Shown here: piece by piece, positions 21,301-28,855 of the stretch
Numbering within the stretch: the first letter of the stretch is position 1
Layout: the number at the start of each line of letters is the position of its first letter
Origin: Aeoliella sp052161615
Lineage (GTDB): Bacteria; Planctomycetota; Planctomycetia; Pirellulales; Lacipirellulaceae
Reading direction: 5' to 3'
NCBI RefSeq assembly: GCF_052161615.1
Contig: NZ_CP197417.1
Span: 5,456,001-5,520,000 of the forward strand
Length of the DNA: 64,000 bases
Notes under the pieces: generated by a model
Told to the model about the DNA's origin: nothing
What the model saw: the letters and a program-made list of their open reading frames with translations, nothing else
Databases searched by the model: none
Position numbers and translations under genes: made by a program

Positions 21301-21941
21301 TCGCTCGTGGCTACCAGAGGCAGCCCCATGCGATTCGCCAAGTCGACGGTCAGCTCCATCGCCGCCCGCTGAATATCGACGCCGTTGTTTTGGATCTCCA
21401 GGAAGTAGCGATCGCCAAACGTCTGCTGGAACCACGCCACGGCCTTCTCACCCTGACGCATCGCTTCGTCGGCCGTGGAGCCCGAGAGCAGCGTGCGGCT
21501 GAGCTCGCCACTCACGCAGCCCGACAGGCAGATAATTCCTTCGGAGTACTCCTTGAGAATCTCCTTATCGATGCGTGGCTTGTGGTAGAAGCCTTCGAGG
21601 TAGGCTTTGCTGGCGAGCTTCACCAGGTTCTTAAAGCCTGTACGATTCTGCGCGAGTAGCGTCAGGTGGTAGCTCGCCTCTTTGCTGCTTGAAGCTCCAC
21701 CCTTGTCGAGGCGACTGCCCGGCGCGATGTAGGCTTCGTACCCGACAATGGGATTAATGCCCTCTTCCTTACACGTGCGATAGAACTCGAGCGCGCCGTA
21801 CAGGTTGCCATGATCGGTGAGCGCGAGGCCGTTCATGCCGAGCTCTTTGGCCCGCGCTACCAGCTTCTTGATCGGACTCGCACCGTCGAGCAGGCTGTAG
21901 TGGCTGTGGCAGTGCAGGTGAACAAACGAGGGCGCATCCAT
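18339..21941 (-). CDS. dnaE: DNA polymerase III alpha subunit
   Basis: DnaE is the replicative polymerase catalytic subunit. The roughly 1200-residue product has an N-terminal PHP domain (FVHLHCHSHYSLLDGA), the polymerase catalytic aspartates in PDIDIDFCKDRR, and the finger/palm segments GRTMSMPIFRVDQI and GYGFNKSHSTAYALIAY. An OB-fold region (VVLGGMLAAIKMSHTKNPK) and a C-terminal domain follow. Size and order are those of DnaE1-type enzymes. The ATG giving MDAPSFVHLHCHSH is preferred over a TTG three codons upstream. It is convergent with the giant surface gene, with only 10 bases between the stops and no terminator visible between them. Confidence 0.97.
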   Translation of the reverse strand: MDAPSFVHLHCHSHYSLLDGASPIKKLVARAKELGMNGLALTDHGNLYGALEFYRTCKEEGINPIVGYEAYIAPGSRLDKGGASSSKEASYHLTLLAQNRTGFKNLVKLASKAYLEGFYHKPRIDKEILKEYSEGIICLSGCVSGELSRTLLSGSTADEAMRQGEKAVAWFQQTFGDRYFLEIQNNGVDIQRAAMELTVDLANRMGLPLVATSDAHYVKQEDAEAQDVLLCINTGRFRTDSNRMKMEGDQFFLRSPAEMYAALPGHAEALARSQEIANSVDIDLDLGQRYFPTFTTPSSSTPDIKASEAYLRELVIAGLKERYSDVLHRWQNNDPATGELSDEVMARVDRELNVINKLGFPDYFLIVWDFVRFAVESNIPCTARGSGVGSLVCFALRLSHVCPLEYDLLFERFLDESRLEAPDIDIDFCKDRRVEVIQYVKQKYGEANVAQIGTFGTLAARAAIKDVGRTMSMPIFRVDQITAMIPDQLGISLDKALENSDELKRAYESDPEIRELLDLARKIEGLARNVGTHAAAVVIAKEPVSEYVPLQHVKGKTEVITQWSMGDVEAAGLLKMDFLGLRNLTILARSIDLIEESTGERIDPYKFPIDDKASYALLCRGETKGIFQLESGGIRDLLQRMKPDNFRDIIATAALYRPGPLEGGMVDQYIEVKHGRRPAEYPHPVMEEVLSETHGVMVYQEQVMRILNRLGGIDLSDAYKCIKAISKKKLPMIAKYQEEFIKGTQEKGLDKKKAEELFGMIEKFAGYGFNKSHSTAYALIAYMTAYLKAHYPVQFMAALLSGDIPGRNFKSKDSLVEHLEDCTRMNIEVVPPDVNRSFVDFAVREGKILFGMSAIKACGGGAAEAIVEAREKDGPFRSMFDFCERVDPSACNRAAIETLIKAGAFDSLGARRSQQMAVVERALQSGASKLKDRRAGQRGLFDAADEEETTTDTSVLPDVPEWEEKEKLTKEKEVLGYYLSSHPLTEFEQILRTNATHSSKTVNTLEHRTEVVLGGMLAAIKMSHTKNPKPGMPSKYAMWDLEDLDGIVRCIMWPEQFAQFGDNVIADAIVGVTAVVDRRPGAEEVNLIINELMPIEALAERYTSGLSVRVDEERHGVEKLAMLHEIVRGYPGNKSLRLTLVLSDGVTAHVESGKRVDLNPELRRRIDELLGPGNAQPISSPPKPTAAPQNGRGRRQFAKQ

Positions 21942-22336
21942 GGCGAGCAAATGACCAATAACGAAGGGCGAATGACCAGAGGTGAGAGCCCGTCATTGTA
22001 TCGCGCTGGAGGCGAAGTTCCATCGACGCAGAATCGCGGCATTCGCTAGAAATCGAACCACAAGATGTGGCCGGAGGGGTGTATCGGGTGGCTGGGGACG
22101 AGTCCTGCGAGCCCCCAGTGGCAGGGGCAAAGAAGTGACGGATGGGACGCGGATTGGCGCGGATTGGGCAGGATGAACGCGGATCAGTAACGAGGCAAGA
22201 GTGTTTCTAATGGCACCTAATGGTCTTTTCACTCGTTTAACGCCCAGCCGTAGGCGCCGGCTACTCGTGCATCGGAGGTAGCCGGCGCCTACGGCTGGGC
22301 GTTAAACAACAAGAATGCAATTAAAGCTGAGTTCCG
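21942..22336. repeat. Intergenic region with dispersed repeats and a 30-bp perfect inverted repeat
   Basis: The dnaE upstream region contains repetitive AATGACC words (21949-21985). A 35-base element at 22084-22118 (core GGTGGCTGGGGACGAGTCCT) recurs inverted at 61014-61048. A string of GCGGATTG-like words lies at 22138-22190. A perfect 30-bp inverted repeat has arms at 22235-22264 and 22278-22307 (inner arm end GCGCCGGCTAC) and a 13-base spacer. The last lies 30 bases beyond the FHA gene stop and may act as a terminator, though it has no T run. Confidence 0.85.
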
Positions 22337-23014
22337 CTACTCTTTTTCGGGTTCGCCGATGTTGCGGAGGTAGCCGGCTAGTAGGCCTTGCATGTCGAGG
22401 ACTTCTTGCCAGCGGGCAATGTCGATCTCCACCACGCGGCTCTCTTCAGGGATCTCCACGCCTTCGAGCAGTGCACGGGTGCGAAGGTGAAGGTATTCCA
22501 AGAGTTCCGAAAGTTGCGCCGACTGCGCGGGGCCCAGACCTTCGGGAAGCTCTGGTGGGCGAGGGATGTGTAGCGTGCTGCGTGACTGGGTGGTGCTCCC
22601 CCAATCGACGTCGGGATCGGAGGGCGATAGTTCGAGGTGTTTGGCAAGCGCGCTGGCGTCGAGTTGGTCGGTCGGGATTTCGCCTGACTCGCGAAGCGAC
22701 TTGAGGCGCTGCGCGATCTGCTCGCGCGTGCCATAGCGTAGGACGCTGCGTCCGAGCGAAATCACATCACCATAGCGCAAGATGCGAAGCTGCACTTGCT
22801 CGCCGTTGACGCGCGTGCCGTTGGTGCTGTCGAGATCCGTGAGCACCAGCATGTCCTGGTCTTCCTGGATCTTGATGTGGAAGCGGCTGATGCGTTCGTC
22901 GTTCAGCTGAACGGCGTTGCCTTCCTCGCGGCCAATGGTGATTGGCGTCACCAGGCTCTCGTACTTTCGCCCACGGTCGGCACCATCGAGAACGTAAAGC
23001 GAAATGTGGGCCAT
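22337..23014 (-). CDS. FHA-domain protein
   Basis: FHA domains bind phosphothreonine peptides. The 225-residue product opens MAHISLYVLDGADRGRKYE and shows the FHA signature in order: ITIGREEGNAVQL, SRFHIKI, TDLDSTNGTRVNGE and GDVISLG (residues about 1-105). The C-terminal half is charged and predicted helical, with no recognised domain. The start is set at the FHA strand; the longer frame adds only a poorly supported leader. No kinase or phosphatase gene is adjacent, so the partner is unknown. Confidence 0.88.
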   Translation of the reverse strand: MAHISLYVLDGADRGRKYESLVTPITIGREEGNAVQLNDERISRFHIKIQEDQDMLVLTDLDSTNGTRVNGEQVQLRILRYGDVISLGRSVLRYGTREQIAQRLKSLRESGEIPTDQLDASALAKHLELSPSDPDVDWGSTTQSRSTLHIPRPPELPEGLGPAQSAQLSELLEYLHLRTRALLEGVEIPEESRVVEIDIARWQEVLDMQGLLAGYLRNIGEPEKE

Positions 23015-23424
23015 CGCGGCAATTCGGAGCGGCAGGGCGAAGGAAATGGCGAAACGAGCCACCAGGGCTCATCTTCCATTGTAGTCGGACGTTACGAACC
23101 CGTCAGCGTACCGGTAGGAATCGGTGCATCTCGCGGCAAACCGGAGGGCGAGGATGTGCAATCTGGGGCGAATTTGCCGGTAGTTCGGGCACCCTTTCGT
23201 CATGAGACCCCACGACCGTTGCCATCCGGCGAAGTGATTCATTGGGCCATGGAGTGTCGCCAGCGGGAAAGTTTTCCTCCCTCGCAGTGGCTGACGGGCC
23301 GAGGGCGCGGCGGTAGACTTACCAAGGTTGGTGAAGAACACCGACACAGTAGAGCCATTCTGGACCTTCGAGGGGAAGTTCGAAGGTCGCCTACTTTCTC
23401 TCTTCGAAGCAAGGAGCCTGTTCG
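23015..23424. other. Divergent upstream region, FHA gene / sulfatase gene
   Basis: About 410 bases separate two divergent genes and must hold both promoters. I see no repeat family, hairpin with T run or convincing small gene here. A clear Shine-Dalgarno-like AAGGAG (23411-23416) precedes the sulfatase start. Confidence 0.5.
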
Positions 23425-25056
23425 ATGCGTTTTCATCGTTTCTTGACTGCCACGGTGTTGTCACTGTTGATCTGCACCGCTGTCGTGGCGGCCGACAAAC
23501 CGAACATCTTGTTCATCGTTTCGGATGATACCGGTTACGGCGATCTTGGTCCTTACGGCGGTGGCGTCGGGCGTGGCATGCCAACGCCGAACATCGACAA
23601 TCTCGCGGCGCAAGGGATGACCTTCTTCTCGTTCTACGCCCAGCCCAGTTGCACACCGGGCCGCGCGGCGATGCAGACAGGGCGCATTCCCAACCGCAGC
23701 GGCATGACGACCGTCGCCTTCCAGGGCGAAGGGGGCGGTTTGCCCGCGGCCGAGTGGACGCTCGCTTCGGTGCTGAAGCGGGGTGGCTACAAGACCTACT
23801 TCACCGGCAAGTGGCATTTGGGCGAAGCCGACTACGCACTCCCCAACGCGCAAGGCTACGACGAGATGGAGCACTGCTTCCTCTACCACTGCAATGCTTA
23901 CACCTATGGCGACCCGACTTGGTTTCCCGACATGGACCCCAAGCTTCGCGCCATGTTTAACAAGGTCACCAAGGGTTCGATGTCCGGTAACGCCGGTCAG
24001 CCCGCCAAGGAAGACTGGAAAGTCAACGGCCAGTACGTCAACACGCCCGACAAAGGCGTAGTTGGCATTCCGTTTCTTGACCAGTACATCGAAGAGTCGG
24101 GGCTGAAGTTCCTGGAGCAAGCGGCCAAAGACAAGGAAACGCCGTTCTTCATCAACATCAACTTCATGAAGGTTCATCAGCCGAACCTACCGGCACCGGA
24201 ATTCATTCACAAGTCGATGTCGAAATCGAAGTACGCCGACTCCGTCGTGGAGCTCGACACCCGCATCGGCAACGTCCTCAACAAGCTCCACGAGTTGGGT
24301 CTCGACCGCAACACCTTGGTGTTCTACACCACGGATAATGGTGCTTGGCAAGATGTCTACCCCGACGCGGGTTACACTCCCTTCCGGGGCACTAAGGGGA
24401 CCGTCCGCGAAGGTGGCAATCGCGTCCCGGCGATCGCGATGTGGCCCGGTAAGATCGCGCCAGGCGTGAAAAACCACGATATCGTCGGCGGTCTCGACCT
24501 GATGGCTACGTTCGCAAAGGTCGCCGGCGTAGAGCTTCCCACCGAGGACCGCGAGGGCAAGCCGATGATGTTCGACAGCCACGACATGACCGCTCTGCTC
24601 ACCGGCACAGGCAAGTGCGACCGCACCGAGTGGTTTTACTTCACTGAGAACGAGCTAACCCCAGGCGCCGCACGCGTTGGCAACTACAAAGCGGTGTTCA
24701 ACCTTCGTGGCGACGACGGCCAAGCGACCGGTGCTCTGGCGGTCGACACGAATCTCGGATGGAAGGGTGCCGAGAAGTACGTTGCCACCGTGCCGCAGGT
24801 GTTTGACTTGTGGCAGGATCCCCAAGAGCGTTATGACATTTTCATGAACAACTACACCGAGCGGACCTGGACGATGGTCACCATCAGTGCTTCGATCGAA
24901 GACCTGATGAAGACCTACATCAAGTACCCGCCGCGCAAGCTGCAAAGTGGCGTTTACACCGGCCCCATCACGCTGTCCGAGTACCAACGCTTCAAGTACA
25001 TCCGCGAAGCGCTGGAAAAAGAGGGCGTCAAGATTCCCATTCCAACCGGCAACTGA
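23425..25056 (+). CDS. Secreted sulfatase (arylsulfatase family)
   Basis: Sulfatases hydrolyse sulfate esters, in planctomycetes often from sulfated algal polysaccharides. The 543-residue product has a signal peptide ending near AVVAA (residues 1-23). The metal-binding VSDDTGYGDLG follows, then the formylglycine signature C76-T-P-G-R80 within PSCTPGRAAMQTGRIPNR. The HLG of GKWHLGEADY, the DNGAWQD loop and the GTKGTVREGG segment are also present. Gly replaces the more common Ser/Ala in CxPSR, which the family tolerates. A sulfatase-modifying enzyme is not in this window. The HAD phosphatase gene starts 14 bases downstream, suggesting an operon. The exact substrate is unknown. Confidence 0.94.
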   Translation: MRFHRFLTATVLSLLICTAVVAADKPNILFIVSDDTGYGDLGPYGGGVGRGMPTPNIDNLAAQGMTFFSFYAQPSCTPGRAAMQTGRIPNRSGMTTVAFQGEGGGLPAAEWTLASVLKRGGYKTYFTGKWHLGEADYALPNAQGYDEMEHCFLYHCNAYTYGDPTWFPDMDPKLRAMFNKVTKGSMSGNAGQPAKEDWKVNGQYVNTPDKGVVGIPFLDQYIEESGLKFLEQAAKDKETPFFININFMKVHQPNLPAPEFIHKSMSKSKYADSVVELDTRIGNVLNKLHELGLDRNTLVFYTTDNGAWQDVYPDAGYTPFRGTKGTVREGGNRVPAIAMWPGKIAPGVKNHDIVGGLDLMATFAKVAGVELPTEDREGKPMMFDSHDMTALLTGTGKCDRTEWFYFTENELTPGAARVGNYKAVFNLRGDDGQATGALAVDTNLGWKGAEKYVATVPQVFDLWQDPQERYDIFMNNYTERTWTMVTISASIEDLMKTYIKYPPRKLQSGVYTGPITLSEYQRFKYIREALEKEGVKIPIPTGN

Positions 25057-25069
25057 GCAGGGCGTTGTT

Positions 25070-26074
25070 ATGAGATCTCGGAATTCCAGTCTGTTTGTCG
25101 TGGCGGCGATCGCGTGTTTCGCGGCCGCCGCCCACGCGGCCGATCCTCTGCCCTCGTGGAACGAAGGACCCATCAAGCAGTCGATCATCGCCTTCGTCGA
25201 AAAGGTTACGACCGAAGGCGGGCCCGACTTCGTCGCTGAGAACGAACGCATCGCCACGTTCGACAACGATGGCACGCTATGGGTCGAGCAGCCCATGTAC
25301 ACGCAGCTTGCCTTCGCGCTCGATCGCGTTAAAGCACTCGCCCCGCAGCATCCCGAGTGGAAAACCACCCAGCCCTACAAGTCGGTGCTCGATGGCGACG
25401 TTCAGGGGCTGCTGGCGATGGGGGACAAGGCGCTGCTCGCAATCGTCGCGGTAACACACGCTGGGATGACCTCGGACGATTTTGAAAAGATCGTCACGGA
25501 TTGGATTGCGACTGCCGAGCACCCGCGGTTTAAGCGGCCTTACACCGAGTGCGTCTATCAGCCGCAGCTTGAGTTGCTTGCCTACTTGCGCGAGAACGGC
25601 TTTAAGACGTTCATCGTTTCCGGGGGCGGCATCGAGTTCATGCGGCCATGGACCGAGCGGACTTATGGTATCCCCAAGCCGCAAGTGGTCGGTTCGAGCA
25701 TCGTTACCGAGTTTCAAATCAAGGACGGGAAGCCCGTGCTGATCCGTCTGCCCAAGGTCAACTTCATCGACGACCACGCCGGCAAGCCGGTGGGCATCGG
25801 TCAACACATTGGTCAGCGTCCGATCCTGGCGTTCGGCAACTCCGCCGGCGACCGCGAGATGCTCGAATACACCACCGGTGGCGACGGTCCGCGGCTGGGA
25901 CTTCTCGTCTACCACAACGATGCCGAGCGAGAATACGCCTACGGCCCCGCGGGCGGTCTACCCGACTCGAAGATCGGTACGTTCCCCGAGGAACTGATGG
26001 ACGAGGCGGAGAAGAAAGGCTGGCTAGTGGTGCGAATGAAGGACGACTGGAAGCAAGTGTTTCCGGCGGAGTAG
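25070..26074 (+). CDS. Exported HAD-superfamily phosphatase
   Basis: The 334-residue product starts with a signal peptide (VVAAIACFAAAAHAADP). HAD motif I is FDNDGTLW with nucleophile Asp65 and Asp67. Motif II lies in TFIVSGGG, the lysine of motif III is probably in LPKVNFIDDHAGK, and motif IV in LAFGNSAGDREML. It is most like periplasmic phosphoserine-phosphatase-type HADs. The tight spacing after the sulfatase gene suggests a joint role in removing sulfate and phosphate from imported organic matter; this is inference. Confidence 0.87.
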   Translation: MRSRNSSLFVVAAIACFAAAAHAADPLPSWNEGPIKQSIIAFVEKVTTEGGPDFVAENERIATFDNDGTLWVEQPMYTQLAFALDRVKALAPQHPEWKTTQPYKSVLDGDVQGLLAMGDKALLAIVAVTHAGMTSDDFEKIVTDWIATAEHPRFKRPYTECVYQPQLELLAYLRENGFKTFIVSGGGIEFMRPWTERTYGIPKPQVVGSSIVTEFQIKDGKPVLIRLPKVNFIDDHAGKPVGIGQHIGQRPILAFGNSAGDREMLEYTTGGDGPRLGLLVYHNDAEREYAYGPAGGLPDSKIGTFPEELMDEAEKKGWLVVRMKDDWKQVFPAE

Positions 26075-26080
26075 TTGCTT

Positions 26081-26274
26081 CGTAGCCGGACTCGCCAGAG
26101 TTCGGGAGTAAGCATTTAGCCACGGATTAACACGGATGAAACACGGATTAGCCGACTCATAGCTTTCCTTGCCCGCGAATCACGCGAATGGTCGCGAATG
26201 CATTAGGAACAGAGAACGGCACTGCGATTTGGTATCTCCGCGCGGCGCTAGTGATTAGCGCCGATTAGTGTTCC
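26081..26274. repeat. Mosaic of dispersed repeats between convergent genes
   Basis: Hairpin family B (CCGGACTC-GCCA-GAGTTCGG) lies 6 bases after the HAD gene stop (26081-26106). A CACGGATTAACACGGATG-type repeat follows at 26117-26153, then a GCGAATCACGCGAATGG-type repeat (about 26172-26200). A 22-base unit at 26253-26274 is identical, inverted, to 11709-11730. The same set of units makes up the mosaic at 11.6-12.0 kb. Confidence 0.85.
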
Positions 26275-26315
26275 AAGCTCTTTCTTCCATCCGCGTCATT
26301 CGTGGGCAATTTGCT

Positions 26316-28583
26316 TTACTTGTCTTCGAGCAGCGGCTTGTGCAGCTCGGCGAGTTCCTTGGCGGGGAACTTGATCACCTTGCGGTCGTAGGTCAGCAGG
26401 CCGTTGATTTCGCCCTCGACGTCGGTCGTCTGGGTGTAGACACCCGCGGCGATGCCTTGGTCGCGAAGCTCCTTGAGCTTGTCGAGTGACGTGACGTAGC
26501 GCTGCTTGTACTCGGCCTCGTTCTTGGGCAGCCCGCCGTAACCCCAGTTGTCGCGGTCGGCGTCCCAGATGTGGCCTTCCACCGGCAGGCCGTGACCGCC
26601 GAACTCGCCGACTACTTTAACGTAGTCGCCAAACCGCTGCTGCCCGAGCGGGAATCCCGGATCGGGATAGCTGTGTTCGTCGGCCACGTCGCCTACCGGC
26701 CAGAAATTTCCACCGCTGGCGACGTTCACCAATCGGCTTGGATCACGCTTGGCGGTCCACGCACCCACTTCCATGGTGCGATGCTGCCCCCACGCTTCGT
26801 TGAACGGAACCCACACGACGATCGATGGGTGATTTTCCAGATGATCGATCATCGCCTCGAGCTCGGCCATGTACTGCTCGTGGTGCTTGTCGGGCCAGTT
26901 GGCGTCGGTCGGATTGGGGGCCATGCGCGTCCAAGGGGGCGACGCTCCGCCGCTCACTTGGTCCTGCCACACCAGCATCCCGAGGCGATCGCAGTGGTAG
27001 TAATACCGCCGCGGCTCGACCTTGATGTGCTTGCGGATCATGTTGAAGCCGGCCTCTTTGAGGTACTCGATGTCATAGAGCATCGCCTCGTCTGACGGGG
27101 GAGTCAGCAATCCATCGGGCCACCAACCTTGATCGAGCGGACCCCAATGGAAGACTTCCTTGCCGTTGAGCGTGAAACGCCAGTGGCCATCGCTATCCTT
27201 CAACTTGCCAACATCTCGAATGCCAGCGTACGACTTCACGCGGTCAAGTTCCTTACCCGCGTCGTCGAGCAGCACGATTTCAAGGTCGTACAGGTGAGGT
27301 GAGTCGGGCGACCAGAGCTTGGCGTCGGGCACGGTGACGGTAAGGCCTTCGAGCTTGCCCTTCACATCTGCCACTTTCGCGTCACCATCTTTGACGATAA
27401 CTTGAGCACCGGAGGCCTTACCCGCACCCGCAGCGGCGACATCGACGTTGATCGTTCCGTCCTTCGCGCTAGTGCCGATCACCAGGTCTTCGATGTAGCT
27501 GTCCGAAACGGTTTCGAGCCACACGGTTTGCCAGATGCCCGAGACCTGCGTGTACCAAATGCCGTTGGGGTCGAGCACCTGCTTGCCGCGGAGCTGCCAG
27601 GCCTCGGTGTCGTCCTCGACGCGGACTACTAGCTCGTTCTCGCCATCTTTCACGAACTCCGTGACATCGAACGAGAAGGGCACGTTGCCACCTTGGTGCG
27701 TGCCAACCACTTTGCCATTCACGCGGACTTCGCTCGCGTAGTCCACGGCTTCGAAGTGCAGGATGGTCCGCGGCTGCGAGCTTTTCTTGACCTCGAACGT
27801 CCGCTTGTACCAAAGCGATTCATTCGGCGCGAGCAAACGCTGCACGCCGCTCAGCTTCGACTCCAGCGCAAACGGCACCAGGATGTCGCCCTGCCATTCG
27901 CTGGGGGTATTCTTTTCTTTGTCCGAAGTGATGGCGTACTTCCATGTGCCGTTGAGGTTGTGCCATTCGTCGCGGGCCATCTGCGGACGGGGGTATTCGG
28001 TCCAGGCGTTCTCCGCCGTGACTTCCTCGCCCCACTTGGTGACGAGCTCGGTCTTGAACGGCTCGGTTGCCGCCTGCACCGGGGGGAGTTCCGGCACGTC
28101 GTCGCCGGACACCAAATGGACATCGACGAACTGCCCGCCCGTCTTTTGGTTGCAATGCACGGCGAGCACATTCTCGCCCGCCTTGATTGCCTCCAGATGC
28201 TCCTCGGCGATCGGGACGACTTCGTAGTTCTGCGTGTAGCCCGGCAGGGTGGCGATCAGCTTGCCGTTCAGAAAAACCTCGGCGTCTTCGTCGTGATGCA
28301 CCAGCAGGGCCGGCTTGCTCGGTACGCTGTCGAGCTCGATGTGTTTGCGGAGCCAGATGTTCGGGCGCGACCACTGCGTGCCGATTCGCGCCCCCGGGGT
28401 TCCACTCTTGCCGAAACCGCCGGTGCCGTCCCGCCACTCGCTGTCATCGAACTCCGGCTGCTGCCAACCCTGGGCGGGGCGACGGAGGACGAACTTCCAT
28501 TCGTCCACCACGGGCACATCGGCCCAGGCGGCGGAGGACAGGTACAAGCACGAAACGAGCGCAATCAATCGCAGGCAAAGCAT
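26316..28583 (-). CDS. Secreted glycoside hydrolase family 2 protein
   Basis: This is a likely exo-glycosidase (beta-galactosidase, glucuronidase or mannosidase type). The 755-residue product begins with a signal peptide (LIALVSCLYLSSAAWA). A galactose-binding-like N-terminal region follows (WLRKHIELD), then the sugar-binding domain FDVTEFVKDGENELVVRVED, an Ig-like middle domain, and a TIM barrel. The probable acid/base is Glu596 in WVPFNEAWGQH and the probable nucleophile Glu660 in VVGEFGGHG. The N-terminal region looks duplicated compared with plain GH2 enzymes: two consecutive ligand-binding-like modules. It is convergent with the sulfatase-HAD pair. Substrate specificity cannot be read from sequence. 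Confidence 0.9.
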   Translation of the reverse strand: MLCLRLIALVSCLYLSSAAWADVPVVDEWKFVLRRPAQGWQQPEFDDSEWRDGTGGFGKSGTPGARIGTQWSRPNIWLRKHIELDSVPSKPALLVHHDEDAEVFLNGKLIATLPGYTQNYEVVPIAEEHLEAIKAGENVLAVHCNQKTGGQFVDVHLVSGDDVPELPPVQAATEPFKTELVTKWGEEVTAENAWTEYPRPQMARDEWHNLNGTWKYAITSDKEKNTPSEWQGDILVPFALESKLSGVQRLLAPNESLWYKRTFEVKKSSQPRTILHFEAVDYASEVRVNGKVVGTHQGGNVPFSFDVTEFVKDGENELVVRVEDDTEAWQLRGKQVLDPNGIWYTQVSGIWQTVWLETVSDSYIEDLVIGTSAKDGTINVDVAAAGAGKASGAQVIVKDGDAKVADVKGKLEGLTVTVPDAKLWSPDSPHLYDLEIVLLDDAGKELDRVKSYAGIRDVGKLKDSDGHWRFTLNGKEVFHWGPLDQGWWPDGLLTPPSDEAMLYDIEYLKEAGFNMIRKHIKVEPRRYYYHCDRLGMLVWQDQVSGGASPPWTRMAPNPTDANWPDKHHEQYMAELEAMIDHLENHPSIVVWVPFNEAWGQHRTMEVGAWTAKRDPSRLVNVASGGNFWPVGDVADEHSYPDPGFPLGQQRFGDYVKVVGEFGGHGLPVEGHIWDADRDNWGYGGLPKNEAEYKQRYVTSLDKLKELRDQGIAAGVYTQTTDVEGEINGLLTYDRKVIKFPAKELAELHKPLLEDK

Positions 28584-28633
28584 GGCACACAAGCTATTTT
28601 TAAGGTCACGAGGATCGGGAGAACGCGGACTGC

Positions 28634-28666
28634 CTGGCAAGCATCCTCCCCATCGATGCTTGCCAG
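28634..28666. repeat. 12-bp perfect hairpin upstream of the GH2 gene
   Basis: Arms CTGGCAAGCATC and GATGCTTGCCAG enclose a 9-base loop. The arm shares the word GGCAAGCATC with hairpin family C. It lies in the 272-base gap between the divergent GH2 and spermidine-synthase-like genes; nothing else was recognised in that gap. Confidence 0.8.
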
Positions 28667-28855
28667 TGACTCGCCGAGGCCGTCTGTTGTCCCGACGAGC
28701 GGACGCAGGCCGCTATAAGGTAATCCCAAAACGGAGGCATTTCTCCCTCCAAAAATCCATAAAAAGCCGCAAATTCTTCTGCTGCGAACCGAACGCCAAA
28801 CCCTCGCGCTCCCCTCGCCACGCTCCCGCTCGGAGTTTTTCAGCCTTCACCGCTT

